Shown here one piece after another: positions 1 through 8,096 of a stretch of DNA of 64,000 nt. Source of the DNA: Dokdonia sp. Dokd-P16. Lineage in GTDB: Bacteria > Bacteroidota > Bacteroidia > Flavobacteriales > Flavobacteriaceae. Position numbers and translations under genes: made by a program. Below the pieces are notes generated by a model, which saw nothing but the letters and a program-made list of their open reading frames with translations, did not search any database and had not been told where the DNA came from. Where the stretch lies: NCBI RefSeq assembly GCF_003095655.1, contig NZ_CP029151.1:2727001-2791000 (forward strand). Reading direction: 5' to 3'. The first letter of the stretch is position 1. Each line of letters begins with the position of its first letter.

Positions 1-1746
1 TTTAAAACACACAAGGTAAAACGCAAGGAAACACTTTATAGCATCTCAAAAAAGTATGGTGTTTCTCAAGAAGTGATAAAACGTTTTAATAAGTCTTTAT
101 ATAGCGAAGTGTTACGTAAAGGTGATAAACTGCGCATACCTGTCAACTATAGCGAAAATAGTGTTACAGATGCAGTAGTAAATGTGCCGCAAACGCAAGC
201 AGCGTATATAACGCACAATGTAATTGCAAAAGAGACTAAATACGGTATCGCTAGAAAGTATGGAATTACTATAGCAGAGCTTGAGAGTACAAATCCATCA
301 CTTAGAGATGGACTTAAAATAGGCGATGAGCTTAAAGTTCCTAAGGCAAATTTTGCAAAAAGCACCATCATAGATAATGATGAGTATGCCTTTTATGAAG
401 TGCAAAAAGGAAACACTTTATACAGTTTATTACGCATTTTTAAACTAGAAGCAGATGAGTTAATCGCACTAAATCCAGCATTAGACGAAGGTCTTAAAGA
501 GGGGATGATCCTCAAAGTGCCTAAGGGAAGTCCAGGTTCTGGTACCCCAACGCAAGCCGTTGCAGTAAACCAAGGAAATCCTGACGTTACTATTCTAGAA
601 GGTGAAAAAGGATCTCTGGTTAATCAATTAACGGATTTCTCTCCTAAACGTGTAGCTATTATGCTTCCATTTGGTGTGGGGCGTGTAAATGCTGGTAATA
701 CTGAAGTAAATGAAAATCTACTTAGAGATGATCGTATCCTTAGACTATCACTAGATTTATATAGTGGAATGCTTATGGCAGTCCAAGATGCTAAAAAAGC
801 TGGTATAACCACAATTGTTGATACTTATGACACATCATACAATCGCAAAGATGGCGCGGCAACAAATGCACGTAAAGTAGAAACGATTATACAGTCTAAT
901 GATTTTTCTGGTGTTAATGCAGTAATAGGGCCACTTCTAGGTAATAACATAGACAGAGCGTCTTCACTACTCAACGCACGTAAGATACCAGTAATCTCAC
1001 CTATGTCTAACAAAGTAGCTGGTGGAAATAACATTTTTGTATCAAGACCAGAAGATAATTTGTTAAGTAAAAAGATGCTTTCTTACTTAAAAGCTAATGG
1101 GGCAGGAAAAAATATTGTTGTAATAGCAGACAAGAAAAATAGTGCTACATTATCAAAGATAAAGGCAATTTTTCCTAATCTAAAGACGGTAACACCTCGT
1201 TCTAACGATAAAGGATATTTCTTGTATCCAGGAGATATCCCAGCACAGCTTTCTAGCGAACTAGAAAACTGGGTGATTGTAGAGACTAACGATGTTCCTT
1301 TGATTAGTAGTGTAACCACAAGTCTTAATGGGCAGTTAGGTACTATGAAGGTAGTGATGTTTACTACTGATAGGGGTAATGCTTATGAAAGTGATGAGAT
1401 ACAACATGATCACCTAAAGAATCTCGCTTTTCATTTCCCATCTGCCGAGAGAGAATATAAGTACAGTCAAGCAAAAGCATTTATTGATAGTTATGAAACC
1501 ATGTATGGAGTGAGTCCAAGCGAATCTGCCATAAAGGGATATGATTTGATGTATGATACTTTACTGCGTCTAGCATACTCATCAGATTTATATGCTGCGG
1601 CAGCTACCGGTGTGGAGACAGATTATGTAGAAAACAAGTTTAAGTATAGCTCCAGAGCAAAAGGCGGATTTTCAAATAACGCGGTATATCTTATGAAATA
1701 TACAGATACATTAGAGCTTGAAGAAGTACCTTTTATAGAAGAATAA
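1..1746 (+). CDS. LysM-domain / periplasmic-binding-protein-like protein, 5' truncated
   Basis: The reading frame is open from base 1, so the real start lies upstream of the window; the GTG at 73 is internal. The visible protein begins inside a LysM domain (ETLYSISKKYGVSQEVIKRF). Two more LysM domains follow, one around ITHNVIAKETKYGIARKYG and one around FYEVQKGNTLYSLLRIF, each ending in a K-VPK segment. LysM domains bind peptidoglycan. From about residue 180 to the end the protein resembles type I periplasmic ligand-binding domains (VNAVIGPLLGNNIDRASSLL, IPVISPMSN). LysM plus this fold is a known flavobacterial architecture, annotated as an amino-acid ABC transporter substrate-binding-like protein, but no permease is nearby. 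A role in the envelope, binding peptidoglycan and perhaps a ligand, is inference. A bidirectional terminator follows. Confidence 0.8.
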   Translation, partial: FKTHKVKRKETLYSISKKYGVSQEVIKRFNKSLYSEVLRKGDKLRIPVNYSENSVTDAVVNVPQTQAAYITHNVIAKETKYGIARKYGITIAELESTNPSLRDGLKIGDELKVPKANFAKSTIIDNDEYAFYEVQKGNTLYSLLRIFKLEADELIALNPALDEGLKEGMILKVPKGSPGSGTPTQAVAVNQGNPDVTILEGEKGSLVNQLTDFSPKRVAIMLPFGVGRVNAGNTEVNENLLRDDRILRLSLDLYSGMLMAVQDAKKAGITTIVDTYDTSYNRKDGAATNARKVETIIQSNDFSGVNAVIGPLLGNNIDRASSLLNARKIPVISPMSNKVAGGNNIFVSRPEDNLLSKKMLSYLKANGAGKNIVVIADKKNSATLSKIKAIFPNLKTVTPRSNDKGYFLYPGDIPAQLSSELENWVIVETNDVPLISSVTTSLNGQLGTMKVVMFTTDRGNAYESDEIQHDHLKNLAFHFPSAEREYKYSQAKAFIDSYETMYGVSPSESAIKGYDLMYDTLLRLAYSSDLYAAAATGVETDYVENKFKYSSRAKGGFSNNAVYLMKYTDTLELEEVPFIEE

Positions 1747-1767
1747 TTGATAAAATTAAATGATATT

Positions 1768-1801
1768 AAAAAAGGGATTGACTTGCGTCAATCCCTTTTT
1801 T
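1768..1801. terminator. Bidirectional Rho-independent terminator
   Basis: A hairpin AAAAGGGATTGAC / GTCAATCCCTTTT with a TTGC loop has A-runs on the left and T-runs on the right. It sits between two convergent genes and can end transcription from both. Confidence 0.85.
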
Positions 1802-1819
1802 AGTTGTTGTAATAAATTT

Positions 1820-2596
1820 TTATAATCCTCCGTTTGCTTGTAAATCTTGAATACATAACGCGTCAAAATCTGGTAGTGACGCTGTATTGCTAGTATTAAA
1901 GATGGTTGTTACCGTTTGAAAATACATTAAGCAATCCTCAACACTGCAATGTCTACCATTCTCTTCATCATGATGGTCTGATGTGAGTGGTGTTCCACCA
2001 TTTACTAGTCCAAAAATATGACCGAATTCATGTCTTATGGTAGAAGTCTCTATTAATGTTCTGCTTATGGCTGTTGTAGAGTTGTTTGCAAGTTCTAGAA
2101 AGGTTTTTTCATAGATAACCATCGATGTGTTTCTATAGGCAGTTCCTAATACTACAGAGTTGTCACTATCTCCTTCACTACTTTCATCAGAAAAGAATAG
2201 CCACACGCCCATTTCATCCCCATTATTAAAAACAGATCTGTTTGCATCTTCTATAGCTACGATGTCATTTATATCATAAGGACCTTCTGTATTTGTTGTA
2301 ATTGTAGATTCTACCAGTGTAATACCATCTGGTTTGTTAAGTCGCTCTTCAAGAAATGGTATTAATAATTCTATAGTGCTATCCGTTGGTCTAAAACCCT
2401 CTGGATATGCTATCTCTACTCGTAGGCTAGTAAACTCATCACTAGATAGTAATTCATTTGCAGAGGTTCCTAGTGGTTGTTTATTTGCAGCATTCTCTGT
2501 TGGGTCAGATGATAGTGTAGTAGGATCATCATCGTCACAACTTATAATAAAAAGAAGTGATAGTATTAAAAATGCAAGCTGTTTCAATGATTTCAT
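1820..2596 (-). CDS. Zincin-type metalloprotease lipoprotein
   Basis: This 258-aa protein starts with a lipoprotein signal peptide ending in the lipobox FIISC, followed by an acidic DDDD stretch, so it should be lipidated and probably surface exposed. Near the C-terminus lies HEFGHIFGLVNGGTP, an HExxHxxG zinc motif, and then DHHDEENGRHC and DCLMY, where the Met could form the Met-turn of a metzincin. The spacing between HEFGH and the next histidines is longer than in classical HExxHxxGxxH proteases, so the third zinc ligand is uncertain. Flavobacteria often carry such proteins under the name membrane metalloprotease. Substrate is unknown. It is transcribed towards the first gene and shares its terminator. 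Confidence 0.75.
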   Translation of the reverse strand: MKSLKQLAFLILSLLFIISCDDDDPTTLSSDPTENAANKQPLGTSANELLSSDEFTSLRVEIAYPEGFRPTDSTIELLIPFLEERLNKPDGITLVESTITTNTEGPYDINDIVAIEDANRSVFNNGDEMGVWLFFSDESSEGDSDNSVVLGTAYRNTSMVIYEKTFLELANNSTTAISRTLIETSTIRHEFGHIFGLVNGGTPLTSDHHDEENGRHCSVEDCLMYFQTVTTIFNTSNTASLPDFDALCIQDLQANGGL

Positions 2597-2639
2597 GTGT
2601 ATAATGTTCTATATTTATGCCCTTATTAGAACAACAAAA

Positions 2640-3170
2640 ATGATGAAAAAATTATTTATAGCCGTATTTCTCTTTACTTCTTTAGCTGGATACTCCCAGG
2701 AGAAAACGTATCACGAGCAAGTTTTGAGATATTTTCAAGTGAATGGTACTGCAGATCAGTATAGTAACGCAACTAATGGCCTTTTTGATTTATTAAAAAA
2801 TCAATACGCTAGCAAGAATGTTCCAGACGCTGTGTGGAACGAATTAAAGACAGAAACACCTAAACAGGTAGATCGCATCTTAAATATGCTGGTTTCTGCT
2901 TATAGAGGAAACTATAATCAAGAGGACATTCAGAATATGCTTGCTTTTTATGAAACGGGTGCAGGACGTCAAATGCTTACAGATAAAACAGCATTAGATT
3001 ATGAGCAACAGAAAGAAGTAACGGTATTTTATAATACACCTACAGGACAAAAGATCTTAACTGTAGAGCCGGATATTGCTCAGAACATAGGAGAAATATC
3101 AGAAATCTGGAGTAGAGATTTATACAGAATGATGGTAGATAAACTTGCCGAAAAAGGATATACTATGTAA
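2640..3170 (+). CDS. DUF2059-family exported protein
   Basis: The frame is open well upstream, but the sensible start is ATG 2640 (or the adjacent ATG 2643), because MMKKLFIAVFLFTSLAGYSQ is a good signal peptide. That gives 176 aa. The C-terminal half (MLAFYETGAGRQMLTDKTA, then VFYNTPTGQKIL) matches the DUF2059 pattern of helical repeats with an FY-x-(S/T)P-x-G-x(3)-L core. The function of the family is unknown. The gene ends 8 bp inside the convergent methyltransferase gene. Confidence 0.75.
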   Translation: MMKKLFIAVFLFTSLAGYSQEKTYHEQVLRYFQVNGTADQYSNATNGLFDLLKNQYASKNVPDAVWNELKTETPKQVDRILNMLVSAYRGNYNQEDIQNMLAFYETGAGRQMLTDKTALDYEQQKEVTVFYNTPTGQKILTVEPDIAQNIGEISEIWSRDLYRMMVDKLAEKGYTM

Positions 3171-3873
3171 GCGTAATTTTCGCTAGATATTCATAATGAT
3201 CACCTTCTAAAATGAGCTCACAATTGAGCTCATTTTTTTGTGCATACCATGCAAGTCTTTCATAGTCTAGATAAAGCCAGTCAAAGCTAGAGCTCTGCTC
3301 GCCTTTATAGCTCATCGAGTACGTGACCTCTCCATAGTAGTCACGATGTGTATCCATCCAGAAGCCTCCATCTTCGTCTTCAAACATAAATGCAATATCT
3401 GATCCATCTATAAGTATCTGACCATCTTTATTAAGCAGTGTTTTAAGGTGCTTTAGGTAATCGTCTATTTTTGATATACGCTCAAAAATTCCTGTGCCAT
3501 TCATGAGTAATAAAAGTGTGTCGTAGGTGTCTTTATGTTCTAGAATATTAGAGTGTACAGCTTTTTTTAAACCACGCTTTCGCGAAAGCGTAACAGCTCC
3601 CTCACTAATATCTATTCCAGTAACATCAAGTCCTTGCTCTTGTAACCACAAACTATGACTACCCGCGCCACTACCAATGTCGAGTATAGTTCCCTTAGAA
3701 AGTGATAATGCTCGTTGCTCTATCACTGGCATTTCTTCAAAAGGCCTGAATAAATATGGAATAGGGATTACATCATCTTCTGCAATAGAGGAGTGTACCA
3801 CGATGTCTTCTGTGTACTTGTTTTCAATAAAATCTTGGAGCGCTGCTCCAAAAATATCTACCTCTTTTGCCAT
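3163..3873 (-). CDS. Class I SAM-dependent methyltransferase
   Basis: This 236-aa protein has the SAM-binding motif I LDIGSGAGSHSLWL, followed by LDVTGIDISEGAV, where the acidic residue binds the ribose, and later LLLLMNGTGIF (motif IV region). It is a Rossmann-fold methyltransferase of the MT11/MT25 type. Substrate cannot be told from sequence. One exact copy of the 16-bp dispersed palindrome (3575-3590) lies within it, read as LSRKR between the motif II strand and the following helix, so the palindrome contributes normal residues rather than an obvious insertion. Its start is 23 bp from the divergent YkgJ-type gene, and its 3' end overlaps the DUF2059 gene. Confidence 0.85.
   Translation of the reverse strand: MAKEVDIFGAALQDFIENKYTEDIVVHSSIAEDDVIPIPYLFRPFEEMPVIEQRALSLSKGTILDIGSGAGSHSLWLQEQGLDVTGIDISEGAVTLSRKRGLKKAVHSNILEHKDTYDTLLLLMNGTGIFERISKIDDYLKHLKTLLNKDGQILIDGSDIAFMFEDEDGGFWMDTHRDYYGEVTYSMSYKGEQSSSFDWLYLDYERLAWYAQKNELNCELILEGDHYEYLAKITLT
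3575..3590. repeat. Dispersed palindrome, exact 16-mer
   Basis: CGCTTTCGCGAAAGCG inside the methyltransferase gene, in the LSRK reading frame. Flanks A...T extend the symmetry to 18 bp. Confidence 0.95.
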
Positions 3874-3884
3874 AGCTTTATGAT

Positions 3885-3892
3885 TACCTTTG
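3885..3892 (+). promoter_or_regulatory. Candidate -7 box TACCTTTG, leaderless arrangement
   Basis: TACCTTTG matches the Bacteroidota -7 consensus TANNTTTG and ends only 4 bp before the ATG at 3897. The transcript would start at or next to the initiation codon. A TTG lies about 15 bp upstream, shorter than the usual 19-bp spacing. Confidence 0.4.
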
Positions 3893-3896
3893 CGTC

Positions 3897-4391
3897 ATGG
3901 AAGATTTTATTAAAGCCCTCCCTCAGCTGGCCAAAGATAAGCAGAATGAGAATAAAAAGTTCTTTGCAAAACTGCGCAGTAAACCTCCAAAAAACTTGGA
4001 CTACATCATGCAAGAACTGCATGAAGATGAGTTTGAAAGAACAGATTGTCTTACGTGTGCAAACTGTTGTAAGACAACGGGACCGCTCTTTACAGATAAG
4101 GATATCCAGCGTATCTCAAAACACTTCCGCATGAAGGAATTTGACTTTATTAAAACGTATTTACGTATTGATGAAGAGAAGGATTACGTACTACAAGAAA
4201 CACCATGCACTTTTCTAGGAGCAGATAACTACTGCTCTATCTATGATGTGAGACCTAAGGCTTGTAGAGAGTTCCCACATACGGATAGAAAGAAATTTCA
4301 GCAAATTTCTAAGCTTACTATGGAAAACGTAAAGATGTGTCCAGCTGCTTTTAATATCGTAGAGGAGATGAAAAAGAGAATCAAAGTATAG
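3897..4391 (+). CDS. YkgJ-family cysteine-cluster protein
   Basis: This 164-aa protein has the CxxCxxCC cluster CLTCANCC at about residues 42-49, followed by PCTFLGADNYCSIYDVRPKACREFPH. That is the conserved zinc/iron-chelating pattern of the YkgJ (CxxCxxCC) family, with Cys residues before and after the YxxRPxxCR segment. The family probably binds a metal; its biochemical role is not established. A Bacteroidota -7 box ends 4 bp before the ATG, suggesting a leaderless or nearly leaderless transcript. It is divergent from the methyltransferase and convergent with crcB. Confidence 0.85.
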   Translation: MEDFIKALPQLAKDKQNENKKFFAKLRSKPPKNLDYIMQELHEDEFERTDCLTCANCCKTTGPLFTDKDIQRISKHFRMKEFDFIKTYLRIDEEKDYVLQETPCTFLGADNYCSIYDVRPKACREFPHTDRKKFQQISKLTMENVKMCPAAFNIVEEMKKRIKV

Positions 4392-4423
4392 TTGATATAC
4401 TTAAAAGTCAAAAGCTGGATATT

Positions 4424-4795
4424 TTAAAAACTCTTTCCTAACTCAATTCCTCCAAACACTGCAAGAATACCAAGTGTAAAACTTGCAATGGTATACAATG
4501 CAAAAGTCATAAAATCTCCAGATTTTAGAAGCACGTGATTTTCATATGCAAAGGTAGAAAAGGTGGTAAAACCTCCGCAAAAACCTGTTGCTAGTAATAA
4601 TGTAGTGTTACTATTAAGTGTGTTGTTTTTGAGAGCCCATCCTAAGATAATACCTATCAACAAGCTACCTATAATGTTTGCCGCAAAAGTGCCATAGGGT
4701 ATACCAGAACTAGGGTCATTTATAAACTTCCCTAGAAGGTATCTTGCAATACTTCCAGTACCACCACCTATAAAAACGAGTATAAGAGTTTTCAA
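4424..4795 (-). CDS. crcB: Fluoride exporter CrcB/FluC
   Basis: This 123-aa protein has four hydrophobic segments and the family signatures GGGTGSIARYLLG, TFAANIIGSLLIG (the pore Asn) and TGFCGGFTTFSTFAYE (the Phe-box and Na-binding TTFSTF). It is the usual length for a Fluc subunit, which works as an antiparallel dual-topology dimer exporting fluoride. It starts 6 bp after the preceding SRPBCC gene and is probably co-transcribed with it. I saw no fluoride riboswitch; none would be expected directly in front given the 6-bp gap. Confidence 0.92.
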   Translation of the reverse strand: MKTLILVFIGGGTGSIARYLLGKFINDPSSGIPYGTFAANIIGSLLIGIILGWALKNNTLNSNTTLLLATGFCGGFTTFSTFAYENHVLLKSGDFMTFALYTIASFTLGILAVFGGIELGKSF

Positions 4796-4801
4796 GGGAG
4801 C

Positions 4802-5833
4802 TTATTTTAAATCTTCAATTGGCACATAAATTTCAGTAATCCAATCTGCTGGGTTAGGATGATCTTGAGGGTCTGTTACATAAACCTCAAAAGGTTTTTC
4901 ATTGGAAAGTGTATATCCTTTGTCCTGCACATGTTTCATAGCAGTGCTCCATGCCTCTCCCAGATTTATATAATTACCCACTAGGGTTACTTTTACCGCA
5001 GTTACTGTAGGCATATATCCGCTAAAAACGTTTGTATCTCCAGCTACAATGATCTTCTCACGCACAGGTAATGCATTTGTCATAATAACATCACCGTTAG
5101 GGAATGTCTCATTGTAAATAGTAAAAGGCATTCCAGTTACTGCAATATTATTTTCAGACATAAATGTAGAGATGCCGTTATAATTTTGAGACATGATAGT
5201 AGGTACAGAAGGAGCTTTGGCAGAAGTAGTTCTGTAAAGATAAAAACCTCCACTGTATTGCGTTATTCCATCTATATTAACAGCGTACTTACCTATTTCC
5301 TCGCGAGCAGCCGCTTCAAGACCAGTAAGCCCTTGCTCATACATTTCTTGCATATCGGCTTCAAAGTCCATTCCTGTAAAGGCAAAATATACCTTATCCA
5401 TAAGCGTATGCTCACCTTTAATTCCCCAGGTTGCTATGGTTGCAAGTTGCTCTGTAGTTTCAAATGTCCAGTACACCTCAGGTTTACGTTCACCTCCTGG
5501 TGTTTGTAGTGTCATGTCTTGCTTTAATGAAATACCCGGAACAGCTTCTGTAGTAGTCATGCTGCCGTCCACTTCACCTTGCCAGCTGTAAGAAGCTCCT
5601 TCACCAGAAGTTTTGTCAGCATAATTAAAAACCATAGTAGGCTCTTCCTTCTTCCAAGGACCCCATTCTTCCCATGTTTTGTACTCGTTTACAATATCGT
5701 AAACTACCTCTCTTGGTGCATTAATCTCTCTAGAAGCTTCTATTTGATAAGTGCCATCCTGAGTGCCAAAGTATATTGCTCCAGCAATAACAACTATAAG
5801 AATAACGAAGAGTAAAAATTTTAAAAATTTCAT
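4802..5833 (-). CDS. SRPBCC plus GyrI-like effector-binding domain protein
   Basis: This 343-aa protein has an N-terminal membrane segment (FLKFLLFVILIVVIAGAIYFG). Next comes a SRPBCC/polyketide-cyclase-like domain (about 30-170) with the opening SREINAPREVVYDIVNEYKTWEEWGPW. The C-terminal part (about 185-343, ending ITEIYVPIEDLK) resembles AraC/GyrI effector-binding domains. The combination is common in Bacteroidota and suggests binding of a small hydrophobic ligand on the membrane's outer face; the ligand is unknown. CrcB follows 6 bp downstream, so the two probably share an mRNA, though a functional link to fluoride is not evident. Confidence 0.8.
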   Translation of the reverse strand: MKFLKFLLFVILIVVIAGAIYFGTQDGTYQIEASREINAPREVVYDIVNEYKTWEEWGPWKKEEPTMVFNYADKTSGEGASYSWQGEVDGSMTTTEAVPGISLKQDMTLQTPGGERKPEVYWTFETTEQLATIATWGIKGEHTLMDKVYFAFTGMDFEADMQEMYEQGLTGLEAAAREEIGKYAVNIDGITQYSGGFYLYRTTSAKAPSVPTIMSQNYNGISTFMSENNIAVTGMPFTIYNETFPNGDVIMTNALPVREKIIVAGDTNVFSGYMPTVTAVKVTLVGNYINLGEAWSTAMKHVQDKGYTLSNEKPFEVYVTDPQDHPNPADWITEIYVPIEDLK

Positions 5834-5921
5834 TGGTGATGGTTTGGTTTTGCAGTAAAGATAACAAAATTCATCGTGTGGAATTTTGCTATATTTACGT
5901 GCACAAATTATTAAATAACTT

Positions 5922-7946
5922 ATGAGTCACAAAGGAATATACGCGCTAGCAATTGCAGCGATTCTCGCAGTAGGATGTGGAGAAGATAATAAGGATGATA
6001 ACGCTTTCGCGAAAGCGGAAACAACAACTACAGATTTTGATTATACAGTTGGCCAGTTTGCCGATATTAAGATATTACGTTATCAAATTCCAGGTTTTGA
6101 AGACTTAACACTTAAGGAGCAAAAGCTGGTGTATTACATGACACAAGCAGGACTTGCAGGACGTGATATCATGTGGGCACAGAATTACCGTCACAATCTT
6201 GAGATAAGAAATGCACTAGAGACGATTTATACGTCTGACAAGGTTGCAAAAACAGGAGTAGAGTGGGAGCAGTTTGAAACATTCATGAAGCGTGTATGGT
6301 TTGCAAATGGTATACACCACCATTACAGTAACGCTAAGATGAAGCCAGATTTTTCTCAAGATTACTTAAAACAACTACTTACCGAAAGCGGAGCAACACT
6401 AGAGGGAGAAGCTTTTGAAGTACTCTTTAATGATAAGGACAGTAAGAAAGTAAACCTAGCCAAAGATGTTGATATCGTACTTGAAAGCGCGATTAACTTT
6501 TATGGTCCAGACGTAACGACAGCAGAGGCAGAAGCATTTTATGATGCTATTAAAGTAGATGAGAATGAGCCTATTGAAAAAGGACTCAACACACGCCTTG
6601 TAAAAGAAAACGGTAAACTTGTAGAACAAGTTTACAAGAGTGGAGGATTATATGGCGAGGCTATAGATAATATAATCGGTTGGTTAGAAAAAGCACAAAC
6701 CGTTGCCGAAAATGAGCAGCAAGGAAAAGCTTTAGGACTGCTTATTGAATATTACAAGACGGGAAGCCTTGATACTTGGGATGATTACTGTATCGCATGG
6801 GCAACCTCTACAGAAGGAAATATAGATTGGATAAACGGTTTTATAGAAGTTTATAATGACCCTAAAGGTTATAAAGGATCTTATGAGACTGTAGTTCAAA
6901 TTAAAGATTTTGACATGTCAAAAAAGATGGCAGCACTATCTGTAGATGCACAATGGTTTGAAGATAACTCGCCATTAATGCCTGAGCATAAGAAGAAGGA
7001 AGTAAAAGGAGTTTCTTATAAAACAGTGATTGTAGCGGGAGAGGCTGGAGATGCTTCACCATCTACACCTATTGGTGTAAACTTGCCTAACAATAACTGG
7101 ATACGCCAAACGCATGGAAGTAAATCAGTCTCTCTAGGTAACATAATCAATGCTTATAATAACGCTGGTGGATCTGGACGTCTTAAAGAGTTTGCACATG
7201 ATGCAGAGGAAGTCGAGCTAGAAGAAGCATATGGACAATTAGGAGATAAGCTTCACACTGCTTTGCACGAAGTAGTAGGTCATGCATCTGGACAGATTAA
7301 TAAAGGAGTGGGAACACCTAAGGAAACTCTTAAACGTTATAAGTCTACGATAGAAGAAGGTCGCGCAGATCTTTTTGGACTATATTACCTTATGGATCCA
7401 AAACTTCAAGAAATAGGACTGGTAGAAGACTGGGAAAAAACTGGAATGGCTGCTTACGATGGTTACATTCGTAACGGATTGATGACGCAACTTATTCGTC
7501 TTGAACTAGGAGATAATGTAGAAGAAGCACACATGGTAAATCGCCAGTGGGTGAGCGCATGGGCTTTTGAGCGTGGTGCAAAAGAAAATGTGATTGAAAA
7601 AGTAACTCGTGATGGTAAGACCTACTTTAACATCACAGATTACACGAAGCTTCGTACAATCTTTGGAGAATTACTAAGAGAGACACAGCGCATTACTTCA
7701 GAAGGAGATTATGAAGCTGCAAAAGCACTTGTAGAAAATTATGGGGTGATTGTAGATCAAGATATCCATAAGGAAGTGCTGGCTCGTAATAGCCAATTCA
7801 AAAGCGCACCTTACAGTGGTTTTGTAAATCCTGTAATCGTTCCGCAAATGGAAGGTGAGGAGATTACTGGCTTTACTATTGAGCAACCAGAAAGCTTCGA
7901 AAATCAAATGCTTGATTATTCTAGCAAATACGGTCATTTAGATTAA
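5922..7946 (+). CDS. Dipeptidyl-peptidase III (M49) lipoprotein
   Basis: This 674-aa protein begins with a lipoprotein signal (LAIAAILAVGC), so the enzyme is exported, unlike cytosolic eukaryotic DPP III. The M49 zinc motif HEVVGH is at residues 449-454 and the second motif EEGRADLFGLYY at about 478. Together they supply the two His and one Glu zinc ligands and the catalytic Glu450. DPP III removes N-terminal dipeptides from short peptides. An exact copy of the 16-bp palindrome encodes AFAKA just after the lipid anchor, in a low-complexity linker (DDNAFAKAETTTT), where it should be harmless. Another copy lies 12 bp past the stop. The transcript ends at a strong terminator. Confidence 0.92.
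   Translation: MSHKGIYALAIAAILAVGCGEDNKDDNAFAKAETTTTDFDYTVGQFADIKILRYQIPGFEDLTLKEQKLVYYMTQAGLAGRDIMWAQNYRHNLEIRNALETIYTSDKVAKTGVEWEQFETFMKRVWFANGIHHHYSNAKMKPDFSQDYLKQLLTESGATLEGEAFEVLFNDKDSKKVNLAKDVDIVLESAINFYGPDVTTAEAEAFYDAIKVDENEPIEKGLNTRLVKENGKLVEQVYKSGGLYGEAIDNIIGWLEKAQTVAENEQQGKALGLLIEYYKTGSLDTWDDYCIAWATSTEGNIDWINGFIEVYNDPKGYKGSYETVVQIKDFDMSKKMAALSVDAQWFEDNSPLMPEHKKKEVKGVSYKTVIVAGEAGDASPSTPIGVNLPNNNWIRQTHGSKSVSLGNIINAYNNAGGSGRLKEFAHDAEEVELEEAYGQLGDKLHTALHEVVGHASGQINKGVGTPKETLKRYKSTIEEGRADLFGLYYLMDPKLQEIGLVEDWEKTGMAAYDGYIRNGLMTQLIRLELGDNVEEAHMVNRQWVSAWAFERGAKENVIEKVTRDGKTYFNITDYTKLRTIFGELLRETQRITSEGDYEAAKALVENYGVIVDQDIHKEVLARNSQFKSAPYSGFVNPVIVPQMEGEEITGFTIEQPESFENQMLDYSSKYGHLD
6002..6017. 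repeat. Dispersed palindrome, exact 16-mer
   Basis: CGCTTTCGCGAAAGCG in the DPP III gene, read as AFAKA in the linker behind the lipobox. Context AACG...CGGA is shared with the copies at 11151, 27030 and 46079. Confidence 0.95.
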
Positions 7947-7958
7947 GTATAACAAGTA

Positions 7959-7974
7959 CGCTTTCGCGAAAGCG
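7959..7974. repeat. Dispersed palindrome, exact 16-mer
   Basis: Intergenic copy 12 bp after the DPP III stop codon, flanked TA...TA so that the symmetry extends beyond 16 bp. Confidence 0.95.
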
Positions 7975-7982
7975 TAAAACTC

Positions 7983-8020
7983 AAAACCTCCCATCTTTGA
8001 AAAAGGATGGGAGGTTTTTT
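7983..8020 (+). terminator. Rho-independent terminator of the DPP III gene
   Basis: Stem AAAACCTCCCATC / GATGGGAGGTTTT with an AT-rich loop, followed by a T-run. Confidence 0.88.
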
Positions 8021-8036
8021 TATAGTATAATATCAA

Positions 8037-8075
8037 AAAAAATCTCCACTGCAATATATAGCAGTGGAGATTTTA
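8037..8075 (-). terminator. Terminator of the FAS1 gene
   Basis: Stem AAATCTCCACTGC / GCAGTGGAGATTT with loop AATATATA. On the minus strand the T-run follows the stem, just past the stop of the FAS1 lipoprotein gene. Confidence 0.82.
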
Positions 8076-8096
8076 AATAGTTGGGTAAGTTTATTT

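Noticed and set aside
2334-2639. Upstream half of the frame leading into the DUF2059 gene
   Set aside because: It lies antisense within the zincin lipoprotein gene, while a good signal peptide begins at ATG 2640.
4796-4801. Fluoride riboswitch before crcB
   Set aside because: Only 6 bp separate crcB from the upstream gene, so there is no room for one.
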